A stretch of 64,000 nt of DNA, taken from assembly GCF_012272815.1 (NCBI RefSeq), contig NZ_JAAWWL010000001.1, positions 1-64,000 of the forward strand, in the 5' to 3' direction. A model generated the notes under the pieces. The model did not search any database and was not told the DNA's origin. It saw only the letters and a list, made by a program, of their open reading frames with translations. This document shows, piece by piece, positions 54,608 through 63,440 of this stretch (its first letter is position 1; each line of letters opens with the position of its first letter). Source of the DNA: Croceivirga thetidis. Lineage in GTDB: Bacteria; Bacteroidota; Bacteroidia; Flavobacteriales; Flavobacteriaceae. The translations under genes were made by a program, and so were the position numbers.

Positions 54608-55645
54608 ATGACCAGGTTTTTGATGCTCATTTGCCTTTTAGGATTTCTCCGAACACAGGGTCAATCCAATTTTGAAACTAGTTTTTCAGACAATCCTAGA
54701 CCATCAAGACAGGACATCAGAATTCCAATTCTTGATAGTTTAGGAAACGAAGGTGTTTTACCGATTTCCATTCTAAAGGGGAAAACCAAAGGTCCTATTT
54801 TTACTATAGTTGCAGGTGTGCATGGTTTTGAGTACCCCCCTATCATGGGCGTTCAAGAATTACTACAAGAATTAGATCCAGCTAAATTAAGCGGAGACCT
54901 CATAATCATTCCTCTAGCAAGTGTTGGGTCTTTTTACGGCCGGGAACCCTTTAGAAATCCACAGGATAATGTCAATCTCAATAATGCTTTCCCTGGAATT
55001 CAAAATGGAACGATTACACAAAAGACCGCATACTTCATTACTGAAAATATTATTCCTGTTACAGATATTTTTTTAGACATACATGGTGGCGATGCACCAG
55101 AAGATTTACTCCCGTTTATCTGCTATTACGACAACAAAAAAAAGCCTGAACAAACCCAATTGGCCAAAAAACTCTCAGAGACAAGTGGTTTTGAATATGT
55201 GGTCTCCTACCCCTATTCCTTATCGGATGATGACCCCGCAAAATACATGTTCAAACAAGCGGTACAGGATGGTAAGACTGGGGTAAGTATTGAAGCAGGT
55301 AAATTGGGCAACGTTCAAAAAGAAGCCGTCGAAATGGTCAAAAATGGGGTATACAATATGCTTAGGGAGCTTAACATGTATGATCACCCCACAAGGCAAG
55401 TTGAAAACATTATTAGGCGAAATCACCAAGTTTACGTTCGTTCAACCAAGCAAGGCATTTTCTACAGTTCGGTTAAGGCCGGTGATAAAGTAGAAGAAGG
55501 GCAACTAGTTGGTTACACCACTGATGAATTTGGCAATGTACTTGAAGAATATAAAGCCTCCATTTCTGGTATTATTTTATACAAACTTGCGACCCCACCA
55601 ATAAATATTGGTGATACGGTAATGTGTATCAGTGCATATTTGTAG
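54608..55645 (+). CDS. Exported succinylglutamate desuccinylase/aspartoacylase-family protein
   Basis: A 345-residue M14-related zinc hydrolase. ATG 54608 is preferred over an ATG at 54578 because it opens a signal peptide (MTRFLMLICLLGFLRTQG, before QSNFE). Zinc ligands are in VAGVHGFEYPP (His and Glu) and LDIHGGD (His). The arginine-substrate region REPFRNPQDNVNLNNAFPG and the SIEAGKLGN segment with the likely catalytic Glu are present. The C-terminal domain is a barrel-like lid (GIFYSSVKAGDKVEEGQLVG). Cytosolic members act on N-acyl amino acids; a secreted form may act on peptides or N-acyl amino acids outside. The native substrate is unknown. Confidence 0.88.
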   Translation: MTRFLMLICLLGFLRTQGQSNFETSFSDNPRPSRQDIRIPILDSLGNEGVLPISILKGKTKGPIFTIVAGVHGFEYPPIMGVQELLQELDPAKLSGDLIIIPLASVGSFYGREPFRNPQDNVNLNNAFPGIQNGTITQKTAYFITENIIPVTDIFLDIHGGDAPEDLLPFICYYDNKKKPEQTQLAKKLSETSGFEYVVSYPYSLSDDDPAKYMFKQAVQDGKTGVSIEAGKLGNVQKEAVEMVKNGVYNMLRELNMYDHPTRQVENIIRRNHQVYVRSTKQGIFYSSVKAGDKVEEGQLVGYTTDEFGNVLEEYKASISGIILYKLATPPINIGDTVMCISAYL

Positions 55646-55716
55646 TCTTTCAATTCAATTCCGAAATTCATTTTGGTACCTTTAATAGGTTCCCCACAAC
55701 CTAAAACCAACCAAAA

Positions 55717-57609
55717 ATGAAATACAAAGGCTTTATTTCCTATAAGCATGGTGATGATGATGCACTAGCAAAAAACTTAGAAAAAGCTTTAGAAAAGTTT
55801 GCCAAACCTACTTTTAAGAGACGGGCCATTGAAATCTTTAGAGACGGTAACGATTTGTCAGCGGCTGCAGATTTAGGTGAAAAAATTAGAGGGGGTCTTG
55901 ACAACTCCGAGTACTTTATTTGTTTGGCAAATCCCAAATATGCCAACTCAAAATGGTGTGTTCGCGAAGCCGAATTTTGGCGCGAAAATAAATCAGTTGA
56001 CAACTTTTTAATTCTACTAACTGATGGAGAAATTCTCTGGGATGAAAATACCAATGACTTCGATTGGGACAAAACCACTGCATTGCCCAAGGAGTTATCC
56101 GGATTTTTTAAAGGAGAACCTTTTTTCATTGATTTTAGGGATGCTGGTCAGCCCCAAGAACAGAACCTTGACAATCCTGGCTTTAAAAATCGATTGGTGC
56201 TTTTGGCTGCTACGCTACACGGCAAAAGTATTGGTGATATGGTGGGTGAAGCAGCTAAACAGCACAAACGCACATTACGAATTAGAAATGCAGCTCTTGC
56301 GGTGTTGAGTACGCTGCTATTGATTTCTATTTTCGCGACAATTAATGCCATAAAACAACGAAATACTGCTCTTCTGAACAATTACCTGGCAAGTTCAAAA
56401 GCTCAATTGAGCGAAGATCCCACGAAGGCGTTACGACTCGCAGAGCACGCCTATTTATATGCTAAGGAAAAAAACCTGCCTTCGCTAGAGGCTGCGGAAC
56501 AGTTGATAAAGGTTTTTTATAGTGGCAATGGATTCTATCAAGAAGGTTTGAATTTGTCCGTCGATTTTAACAAGTCTGAAGTTGATTTTAAAAAGCAGCA
56601 GAATCCTTACTATTATGCCATACGCAATTATGCAGATTCCATCTATCAAAAAGCGGGGCAAAATAAGGGATACGCAAGTTACACGGGAGCCATTTTTCCT
56701 GGTAACAATAGCATACCACCACTTTATTTGATTACAAGTAGAACGGGGCCACAATCAGAATTTCCTCAACTTCATTTTTTCGAGGAAGATTACGAAGGCT
56801 ATCTAAGTGTAAATAAAGTTGATATTGTATTGGAAGAGTTCTTGGATTATGTAGCCTATATTTCTGATGTTTCCATCGCGGAAAACGGAAAATATTCGTT
56901 GCTAGGCGCAGCAAATTCCAAAGCTGTTCTCATAGATAATACCCTTTACCAAAGAGAATCCAAAATAAATATTTTTAAAGATAGGGCCATCTTTAATACC
57001 AGGAACAATGATCCAATAGAACAAGTAGCCTTTTCCGAAGACCAAAAGTACTTGGCCACTTTAAGCTTATCTACAAAGACCGAGAATGAGCGAGTCATTG
57101 TTTTGGGTAATGCAATATATTACTACCAAGTAGAGCCATTCCCTTATATTGAATTCAATACCAATGAAAAAGACGGAATGTATTATTCATTGGGTGAAAA
57201 TATGGAGATACAACTACCAGAAGATGCCGAAGAATCCTCATTTGTTTTTCTGGGAGCACATGAGCTATATGATAAGGATGAATTCATTACCTCCTTTCCA
57301 AAGGCGCAACATTCGGGTTTAGATTATATTGATAATGAGGCTAATGGTTACAAGGCTAATTTTTTGGGCGTATTTAATGCGAGTGGAGACCTGCTTATAA
57401 AACTGAACCTTTTTTGGATTGACAACAGTGGGGTTAGCTACTCTTTTTCAGAAGACGGTGAATTTTTCAGGGTCGCTTATTTTGACGGTACAGAACGGGT
57501 ATTCGCATTGAATCCTGAATTTATCATTGACAGACTAAACGACACTGAAACAATGGGCCACGTAGCCAAACTAAGCTCCGAAGACAAAGAGCGCTTTCTT
57601 ATTGAATAG
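55717..57609 (+). CDS. Membrane-anchored TIR-domain protein with propeller-like C-terminus
   Basis: A 630-residue protein. Residues 1-170 are a TIR domain (GFISYKH at 5-11) with the BB-loop-type stretch DGNDLSAAADLGEKI and the catalytic-type SKWCVREAEFW, so W80, C81 and putative NADase E84 are intact. One membrane helix lies at about 190-210 (AALAVLSTLLLISIFATINA). A helical region follows at 212-262 (ALLNNYLASSKAQLS, ALRLAEHAYLYAKE), like the segment before WD40 repeats in some signalling ATPases. The rest is beta-rich with WD40-like strands (VAFSEDQKYLATLSL, YSFSEDGEFFRVAYFDGTERV). A TIR enzyme tethered to the cytoplasmic membrane with a sensor-like domain is inferred. The propeller side is uncertain. 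A TACCTTTA element lies upstream. Confidence 0.87.
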   Translation: MKYKGFISYKHGDDDALAKNLEKALEKFAKPTFKRRAIEIFRDGNDLSAAADLGEKIRGGLDNSEYFICLANPKYANSKWCVREAEFWRENKSVDNFLILLTDGEILWDENTNDFDWDKTTALPKELSGFFKGEPFFIDFRDAGQPQEQNLDNPGFKNRLVLLAATLHGKSIGDMVGEAAKQHKRTLRIRNAALAVLSTLLLISIFATINAIKQRNTALLNNYLASSKAQLSEDPTKALRLAEHAYLYAKEKNLPSLEAAEQLIKVFYSGNGFYQEGLNLSVDFNKSEVDFKKQQNPYYYAIRNYADSIYQKAGQNKGYASYTGAIFPGNNSIPPLYLITSRTGPQSEFPQLHFFEEDYEGYLSVNKVDIVLEEFLDYVAYISDVSIAENGKYSLLGAANSKAVLIDNTLYQRESKINIFKDRAIFNTRNNDPIEQVAFSEDQKYLATLSLSTKTENERVIVLGNAIYYYQVEPFPYIEFNTNEKDGMYYSLGENMEIQLPEDAEESSFVFLGAHELYDKDEFITSFPKAQHSGLDYIDNEANGYKANFLGVFNASGDLLIKLNLFWIDNSGVSYSFSEDGEFFRVAYFDGTERVFALNPEFIIDRLNDTETMGHVAKLSSEDKERFLIE

Positions 57610-57637
57610 AACCGTATTTCCAACGTATTTTTACACC

Positions 57638-58177
57638 ATGTCTCTTTATCAAAAATTCACAGAGCTCGGTAAAAAATTTATTGGCTACAGCACTTTGTTC
57701 AAATATGGGTTCAACCTTTCCCCAATGTATCGTAGGAGCACAGGAAGGGTCCAAACCGTGACAAAAGATCTTTCCAGAATTACGATTAAGATTCCCTTGA
57801 GTTGGAGAAATCGAAACTACGTAGGTACCATTTTTGGTGGTAGTATGTTTGCCTCAGTCGACCCAATCCCCATGGTACAATTGATCAATCTATTAGGCGA
57901 TGATTATGTTGTTTGGGATAAAAGTGCCCAAATAAAATTCAAACGTCCGGCCAATGAACATCTTTATGCTGAATTCACCTACACCCAAAACGAATTAAAC
58001 GACATAAGAGAAAGGGTTGCCAATGAAAATGAGGTTGAAATCGTAAAATCTACTTCTTTAACGAACAAAGATGGTTCAAAGGAATTCTGTGTTATTGACA
58101 AAACCTTGTATATAGCTGATAAACTCTATTATAAACAGAAGCAACTAGCACGAAAACAAGAAAAATCTAAAATTTAA
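57638..58177 (+). CDS. DUF4442 family protein (hotdog-like)
   Basis: A 179-residue protein of the DUF4442 family, distantly related to hotdog thioesterases. ATG 57638 is chosen over an in-frame TTG at 57602 inside the TIR gene. Motifs are IKIPLSWRNRNYVGTIFGGS, MFASVDPIPMVQLINLLG and KSAQIKFKRPANEHLYAEF. The C-terminus is basic (KQKQLARKQEKSKI). The function is unknown; family members are often annotated as putative acyl-CoA or fatty-acid related. It follows the TIR gene by 28 bases, so the two may share a transcript. Confidence 0.85.
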   Translation: MSLYQKFTELGKKFIGYSTLFKYGFNLSPMYRRSTGRVQTVTKDLSRITIKIPLSWRNRNYVGTIFGGSMFASVDPIPMVQLINLLGDDYVVWDKSAQIKFKRPANEHLYAEFTYTQNELNDIRERVANENEVEIVKSTSLTNKDGSKEFCVIDKTLYIADKLYYKQKQLARKQEKSKI

Positions 58178-58196
58178 CACTACCAAATTTGTAAGG

Positions 58197-58223
58197 TTTG
58201 CCCTATTTATTTCACTACCTTTA
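58197..58223 (+). promoter_or_regulatory. Candidate promoter of the DinB-family gene
   Basis: TTTG at 58197-58200 and TACCTTTA at 58216-58223, a near match to TAnnTTTG, spaced by 15 bases. The ATG is at 58270. Confidence 0.4.
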
Positions 58224-58269
58224 GATTCCCCTGATAATCAGGGAACAAATCAATAAAAAACACTTAAAA

Positions 58270-58800
58270 ATGAAAAAATTAGTAGTAGCGGCACTTTGTT
58301 TGGTGTCATTTACTGGGTTCGCCCAAGAAGAAATGGTCGTTCAAAATTCAGTTAAAGGAATGGTCACTTTTGTGCAAGGACAAATAATACAATTGGCAGA
58401 AGCATTTGATGAGGGCCAATACGATTGGAGACCTGCTGAAGGTGTACGTTCTGTTCGTGAAGCAATACTTCATGTCGCGGCAGCAAATTACTTTTTAGCC
58501 TCTAAAATGGGTTATGCGCCACCAGCAGATGTTGATTGGATGGGAATGGAAAAAAATATCACAGGTAAAGACAATGTGATTGCAGCCCTCAAAGCTTCCA
58601 ACGAATTTATTTTGGACAAAATCGGTCAAGAGGAAGCTGCCAAATTTGGCGAAGAGGTTGATTTTGGTTTTATGAAAATGAATCGTTTAAGCGGAGTATT
58701 GGTCGTATTGGACCATAATGCAGAACATAAAGGACAGTTGATTGCCTATGCGCGTTCAAACGAAGTAGTTCCGCCCTGGAGCCAACCACAACCTGAATAA
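58270..58800 (+). CDS. Exported DinB-family protein
   Basis: A 176-residue four-helix-bundle protein of the DinB/DfsB-like superfamily, with a signal peptide (MKKLVVAALCLVSFTGFA, before QEEMV). The three expected metal-binding histidine positions are represented in REAILHVAAANYFLASK and DHNAEHKGQLIAYARSN. These proteins include metal-dependent thiol transferases and proteins of unknown role; an exported copy is typical of Bacteroidetes. The gene is alone and ends in a strong terminator. Confidence 0.88.
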   Translation: MKKLVVAALCLVSFTGFAQEEMVVQNSVKGMVTFVQGQIIQLAEAFDEGQYDWRPAEGVRSVREAILHVAAANYFLASKMGYAPPADVDWMGMEKNITGKDNVIAALKASNEFILDKIGQEEAAKFGEEVDFGFMKMNRLSGVLVVLDHNAEHKGQLIAYARSNEVVPPWSQPQPE

Positions 58801-58803
58801 AAT

Positions 58804-58830
58804 AAAAGCCCCTTAAAGGGGCTTTTTTTA
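58804..58830 (+). terminator. Terminator after the DinB-family gene
   Basis: An AAAAGCCCC / GGGGCTTTT hairpin with a five-base loop, followed by a T-run. Confidence 0.92.
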
Positions 58831-59105
58831 TGTCTTGCTAAAAAACAATCGCTACAAATCAGAAGATTTTTCTTCCAACAAATAATTTATATGTAAATTT
58901 AACGTTAATTAATTGTTTAGTAATTGTTTCAAAACATTTTGGAATATGACAATCTTAGGGAATTTATTCATTCGGCTCGGGAATACGATTGAAAAGTTAT
59001 GGTACAGTCTAAAGTGCTATTCCTATAAATGTAGAAGGGTATACAAAAGTGTCCATGGGACGTAACTATTAGAACCAGGCGTAGAATATGGAGGTAGAAA
59101 ACCCG
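58831..59105. other. Intergenic region without a supported gene
   Basis: This AT-rich stretch lies between the DinB terminator and the rsmG stop. It holds one plus-strand reading frame of 39 codons (ATG 58946 to TAA 59065, basic, no known motif), which I do not consider supported. No tRNA or other structured RNA was recognised. Confidence 0.6.
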
Positions 59106-59741
59106 CTAACTTCTAAACTTCTGAGGTAGGTAAACAACCTTTTTCGTTTCAAAAAACTCCTCTTCGAAATAGGTACTGAGATTGAACAATTCAATATTCT
59201 GGTAAGGTGCCAACTCATCAGTCAAATCACCACCCTTTAGATATAGAATACCATTTCTTCTTTCATGGGCAGATTCCTTCTTGATTTTCCCTTTTGTCCA
59301 ATGCACAAAAGTGGGCATTGCGGCAACGGCCCTACTCACTATAAAGTCGAACTGGCCTGATAGGTCCTCAACCCTTGAATGATGCGCCGTTACGTTTTCC
59401 AAACCTAGACCATCCACAACCTCATTGACAACTTTTATCTTTTTTCCTATGGCATCTACCAAGGTAAAATTCGTAGTTGGAAATAAAATAGCTAAGGGAA
59501 TTCCCGGGAATCCCCCTCCAGTGCCTACATCCAAAATTTCCGCACCTTCATTAAATTGTTGAATTTTTGCTATCCCTAAAGAATGAAGAACATGTCTTAA
59601 ATAAAGCTCATCAATGTCTTTTCTTGAGACTACATTTATTTTTTTGTTCCAATCTTGATAAAGGAACCCAAGTTTCTCGAATTGTGATAGTTGCAGCTTT
59701 AATAATGAAGGAAAATACTTAAGCAGTAAATCTACACCCAT
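59106..59741 (-). CDS. rsmG: 16S rRNA (guanine-527-N7)-methyltransferase
   Basis: A 211-residue SAM-dependent enzyme that methylates G527 of 16S rRNA (formerly GidB). Features are LGFLYQDWNKKINVVSRKD, DELYLRHVLHSL, the SAM motif EILDVGTGGGFPGIPLAI, LVDAIGKKIKVVNEVVDGLG and DFIVSRAVAAMP. The length is normal. A TAATTTTG element lies on the minus strand 20 bases before the start. It stands alone, divergent from the desaturase gene. Confidence 0.96.
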   Translation of the reverse strand: MGVDLLLKYFPSLLKLQLSQFEKLGFLYQDWNKKINVVSRKDIDELYLRHVLHSLGIAKIQQFNEGAEILDVGTGGGFPGIPLAILFPTTNFTLVDAIGKKIKVVNEVVDGLGLENVTAHHSRVEDLSGQFDFIVSRAVAAMPTFVHWTKGKIKKESAHERRNGILYLKGGDLTDELAPYQNIELFNLSTYFEEEFFETKKVVYLPQKFRS

Positions 59742-59835
59742 GTAAACATGTTAATTTGTGCAAAATTAATACTTTTAAAACCCTAGCAGCCGTTATTTTT
59801 ACAGCCCTAGAATGCTGAATGACAAAAACTAAATT

Positions 59836-60936
59836 ATGCAGTTAGAAACCGTTCGTTTTTCAAGAAAAGATTCCGCGCAATTTTTTAGAACACTTAATAA
59901 ACGGGTTAATACCTATTTCAAGGAAAAGAATATCAAGAAAACAGGCAATTGGAAATTGCACTTCAAAACCATTGTGATGTTCAGTTTGTTCCTTGCACCA
60001 TATTTCTTGGTGCTTTCATTAAACCTACCAACGTGGGCTCAAATACTAATGACCATTGTCATGGGCGTTGGTATGGCGGGAGTTGGTATGAACGTAATGC
60101 ATGATGCGAACCACGGCTCTTATTCAGATAAAAAATGGGTCAACAAATTGATGGGAAGCAGCATGTATCTTCTTGCGGGTAATGTTTATAACTGGCAAGT
60201 TCAGCATAATGTTTTGCATCATACTTACACGAATATTCAAGATCATGACGAAGATTTAGACGCTGGCCGTGTACTCCGTTTCTCAAAACATGCCCAATGG
60301 AAAAGGCATCATAAATTTCAACATTGGTATTCAATTTTCTTGTACGGACTATTAACTTTCAATTGGTCAATTACCACGGATTTTAAACAAATGTACCGGT
60401 ATACCAAACGGAAACTTTCGTTTGGAAAATTTCCTAAGCCTGCATTGAACTGGACCATTTTGGGGGTAACAAAGGCCTTATACTTTACTGTTTGGATTGT
60501 TCTGCCAATCGTGATTGTCGACATTCCTTGGTGGCATGTCTTAATAGGCTTTTTTATTATGCATTACGTAGCTGGGTTGATTTTAAGTGTAGTATTTCAA
60601 TTGGCGCATATCGGTGAAGATGCACAGACCCCACTACCAGACGAGACTGGAAACATGAAGAATACCTGGGCAATTCACCAACTATTTACCACGATAAATT
60701 TCGGAACAACGAACAGACTTGTAAACTGGTTTACAGGAGGATTAAACCACCAAGTAGAACATCATATCTTTCCGCATATCAGTCATATTCACTACACAAA
60801 AATTGCGAAAATTGTGAAAGAGACCGCGAAGGAATTCAATTTACCTTACAACGAATATAAAACTACCAGAAAAGCCATAATTTCGCACTTCAAACATTTG
60901 AAGGAGCTCGGTAAAGAGCCTGTTTTACAATACTAG
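59836..60936 (+). CDS. Fatty acid desaturase (membrane, di-iron)
   Basis: A 366-residue membrane desaturase that introduces a double bond into acyl chains. The three histidine boxes of the di-iron centre are present: HDANHGSYS near 89, HNVLHHTYTN near 124 and HQVEHHIFPHI near 305. Hydrophobic segments lie at about 45-85, 165-180, 215-260. The family resembles acyl-lipid or linoleoyl-CoA type desaturases; regioselectivity cannot be told. It would control membrane fluidity. It lies 13 bases before an aminotransferase gene. Confidence 0.94.
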   Translation: MQLETVRFSRKDSAQFFRTLNKRVNTYFKEKNIKKTGNWKLHFKTIVMFSLFLAPYFLVLSLNLPTWAQILMTIVMGVGMAGVGMNVMHDANHGSYSDKKWVNKLMGSSMYLLAGNVYNWQVQHNVLHHTYTNIQDHDEDLDAGRVLRFSKHAQWKRHHKFQHWYSIFLYGLLTFNWSITTDFKQMYRYTKRKLSFGKFPKPALNWTILGVTKALYFTVWIVLPIVIVDIPWWHVLIGFFIMHYVAGLILSVVFQLAHIGEDAQTPLPDETGNMKNTWAIHQLFTTINFGTTNRLVNWFTGGLNHQVEHHIFPHISHIHYTKIAKIVKETAKEFNLPYNEYKTTRKAIISHFKHLKELGKEPVLQY

Positions 60937-60949
60937 CGAAGTAACGATT

Positions 60950-62140
60950 ATGAGCAACCAACTTTCTGACCGCATTAATAGTTTAGTGCCTTCAGCCACT
61001 TTGGCTATGGCTGCCAAAGCGAGGGAATTAAGGGCCGAAGGAAAAGATATAATTGGCCTAAGCCTTGGTGAACCTGATTTCAACACTCCAGATTACATTA
61101 AGGAAGCTGCAAAGCAGGCCATTGATGAAAACTACAACTCTTATACCCCTGTTGACGGTTACGGCGAACTTAAGGATGCCATAATCACTAAGTTCAAAAG
61201 GGATAACAATTTAACGTACGAACCTTCGCAAATTGTGGTCTCTACTGGAGCTAAACAAGCACTTTACAACGTGGCACAAGCTTGTTTGAACGCCGGTGAT
61301 GAAGTAATTCTACCTTGCCCCTATTGGGTAAGCTATGCCGATATTGTGAAATTAACCGGAGGGATTCCTGTTGAGGTTCCAACAACTATTGAGAGTGACT
61401 TCAAAATGACACCCGAACAGTTGGAAGCAACAATTACGCCTAAGACCAAAATGCTTTGGTACAGTTCTCCTTGTAACCCCAGTGGTTCGATTTATAGCAG
61501 CGATGAACTACGGGCCCTAGCAGACGTGCTTCAAAAGCACCCGCAAATAATTGTGGTCAGTGATGAGATATACGAGCATATCAATTACGGTGTAACCGCA
61601 CATGCTTCCATGGCCAATTTTGAAGACATGTATGACCGAACCGTAACTGTAAATGGGGTGGCAAAAGCATTCGCAATGACCGGTTGGAGAATCGGGTATA
61701 TTGGTGCCCCCAGTTATATTGCAAGAGCCTGCAACAAGCTTCAAGGACAGGTCACCAGCGGTGCCAATTGTATTGCACAACGAGCTGTCATTACAGCTTT
61801 GAATGAATCACCTGATAGAGTGCAATACATGGTTGACGAATTCAAGAATCGAAGAAAACTAATTCTTGATTTATTGAATGATATTGACGGTTTTGAATGT
61901 AACGAACCAGAAGGGGCGTTTTATGTTTTTCCAAATATTTCTGCATTCTTTGGTAGGGAATTGAATGGTGTAAAAATCAACAACGCATCAGATTTGGCTA
62001 TGTACCTTTTACAACATGCCAATGTTGCTACTGTCACTGGTGACGCATTTGGTAATAGCAATGGTATTCGAATTTCTTACGCGGCCTCTGAAGACCAAAT
62101 TCGCGAAGCCATTTCAAGAATAAAAAAGGCAGTCTCGTAA
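60950..62140 (+). CDS. Pyridoxal phosphate-dependent aminotransferase (aspartate aminotransferase type)
   Basis: A 396-residue fold-type I aminotransferase of the class I gamma group. The features include LSLGEPDFNTPDYIKEAAK, YTPVDGYGELKDAI, VSTGAKQALYNVAQACLNAG, YSSPCNPSGSIYS, DEIYEHINYG and the PLP-binding lysine near 238 in GVAKAFAMTGWRIGY. GIRISYAASEDQI near the end holds the carboxylate-binding arginine. The likely reaction is aspartate plus 2-oxoglutarate to oxaloacetate plus glutamate, though related specificities are possible. Confidence 0.93.
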   Translation: MSNQLSDRINSLVPSATLAMAAKARELRAEGKDIIGLSLGEPDFNTPDYIKEAAKQAIDENYNSYTPVDGYGELKDAIITKFKRDNNLTYEPSQIVVSTGAKQALYNVAQACLNAGDEVILPCPYWVSYADIVKLTGGIPVEVPTTIESDFKMTPEQLEATITPKTKMLWYSSPCNPSGSIYSSDELRALADVLQKHPQIIVVSDEIYEHINYGVTAHASMANFEDMYDRTVTVNGVAKAFAMTGWRIGYIGAPSYIARACNKLQGQVTSGANCIAQRAVITALNESPDRVQYMVDEFKNRRKLILDLLNDIDGFECNEPEGAFYVFPNISAFFGRELNGVKINNASDLAMYLLQHANVATVTGDAFGNSNGIRISYAASEDQIREAISRIKKAVS

Positions 62141-62172
62141 TATTCTACTTTCTAGTTTTTCCGATTACCAGT

Positions 62173-63336
62173 TTAATTTGATGCATTGATAATAGCATTT
62201 ACAATATCTGGAAATTGCCAAGAAGTAGTATTCCGATTTTGCAACATAAAATTACCTCCGTCATCCCAAACCACGGGCACAAAACCCCTACTTAAACTAG
62301 CTTCTGCATAGAATTGGGCATACTCAACACGTTCGGAAAGGTTACCCTTGTTTCGGGTTCCCCATTCTCCTAAAATTACTTCTCGACCTTCTTCCACTTG
62401 CCATTTTTGTCGAATTCTATCCATTTCGGTGTTTAATGCTGCTCTTTCGTCAGCACTACCCCAAGTAGTTGGACCGTTCTCATCGCCAGCAAAAGACCAA
62501 GGGAAATAAGTATGCAAAGAGATGATAATATTTGGGTCGTTATTGGGAATGACTAAATCATTCATAGGACCATCCAAAGTGCTTGCTGCATAGGTTGATA
62601 CCATTAAAAAACGTGATGTGTTGTTTCCACCAGTTGCTCTAACGGCGTCAACTCCTACCTGATGATACTCATTCAAAATGCTTCTACTCTCCGCATCACC
62701 ACCTGTCCATTCCAATGATGTTCCCTTTAATCTGGGCTCGTTGAGAATATCAAAAATCAATTGTTCATTATAATCTTTAAAGTGGGTGGCTACTTGTTGC
62801 CAAAGACTTGAAAGCCTAGACTTAACATATTCCTTTTCACTCGAAACCAACTGAACCCAGTCATCATCATGATGCACATTGATAATTACAAATAAGTCAT
62901 TTTCAATACCATAATCAACAACCTTTTGCACACGATTTATATAATCTTGTTCAATGGTAAATGGCTCGGTAATGGATTGATGATATCCCCATGTGACAGG
63001 AATTCGCAATGTCTTGAAACCCGCAGATGCCACAAGGTCAATCATGGCTTTAGTTGGTAGCGGATTGCCCCAAAAGGTTTTATCTCGATTCTCGACATCA
63101 AAACTATTGCCCAAGTTCCAACCTACTCCCATTTGAGCGACCAGTGCACTAGCCGTTGATGAAGTATCAAAATCGACTGTGTCATCTCCTGAAGTTCCAT
63201 CATCATCAGTATCGATCATTCCATCTGATTGGGTATCTGGTACTGTATCACTTCCCGCATCACTTGAGCTGCAGGCTATCCAAAAAAATAAAACAAAGAG
63301 GATTGAGGTTATTGGGGCAACAAATTTTTTATTCAT
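62173..63336 (-). CDS. Glycoside hydrolase family 5 lipoprotein (endoglucanase-like)
   Basis: A 387-residue cellulase-family lipoprotein. The signal is MNKKFVAPITSILFVLFFWIAC, lipobox WIAC, followed by a Ser/Asp/Thr-rich linker of about 35 residues. The GH5 barrel starts at about 65 (MGVGWNLGNSFDVE), with TLRIPVTWGYH, VIINVHHDDDW, the acid/base Glu in FDILNEPRLKG, LHTYFPWSFAG and the nucleophile Glu in VILGEWGTRNKG. It is predicted to be anchored in the outer membrane or periplasm and to cut beta-glucans or similar polysaccharides. The exact specificity is not visible. It is a single gene, convergent with the aminotransferase. Confidence 0.93.
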   Translation of the reverse strand: MNKKFVAPITSILFVLFFWIACSSSDAGSDTVPDTQSDGMIDTDDDGTSGDDTVDFDTSSTASALVAQMGVGWNLGNSFDVENRDKTFWGNPLPTKAMIDLVASAGFKTLRIPVTWGYHQSITEPFTIEQDYINRVQKVVDYGIENDLFVIINVHHDDDWVQLVSSEKEYVKSRLSSLWQQVATHFKDYNEQLIFDILNEPRLKGTSLEWTGGDAESRSILNEYHQVGVDAVRATGGNNTSRFLMVSTYAASTLDGPMNDLVIPNNDPNIIISLHTYFPWSFAGDENGPTTWGSADERAALNTEMDRIRQKWQVEEGREVILGEWGTRNKGNLSERVEYAQFYAEASLSRGFVPVVWDDGGNFMLQNRNTTSWQFPDIVNAIINASN

Positions 63337-63440
63337 AACTGGGGCTTTTTCTAAAATTAGGAATTTAATGTAAGGGAGTAAAATAAAGGTTTAATTGAAA
63401 ATCAGTTTAGAACTTAAAGATTTGGCCAACCTTGAAAGTC

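Noticed and set aside
58946-59065. 39-codon plus-strand frame between the DinB gene and rsmG
   Set aside because: No motif, no terminator and no conservation evidence; it could be chance.
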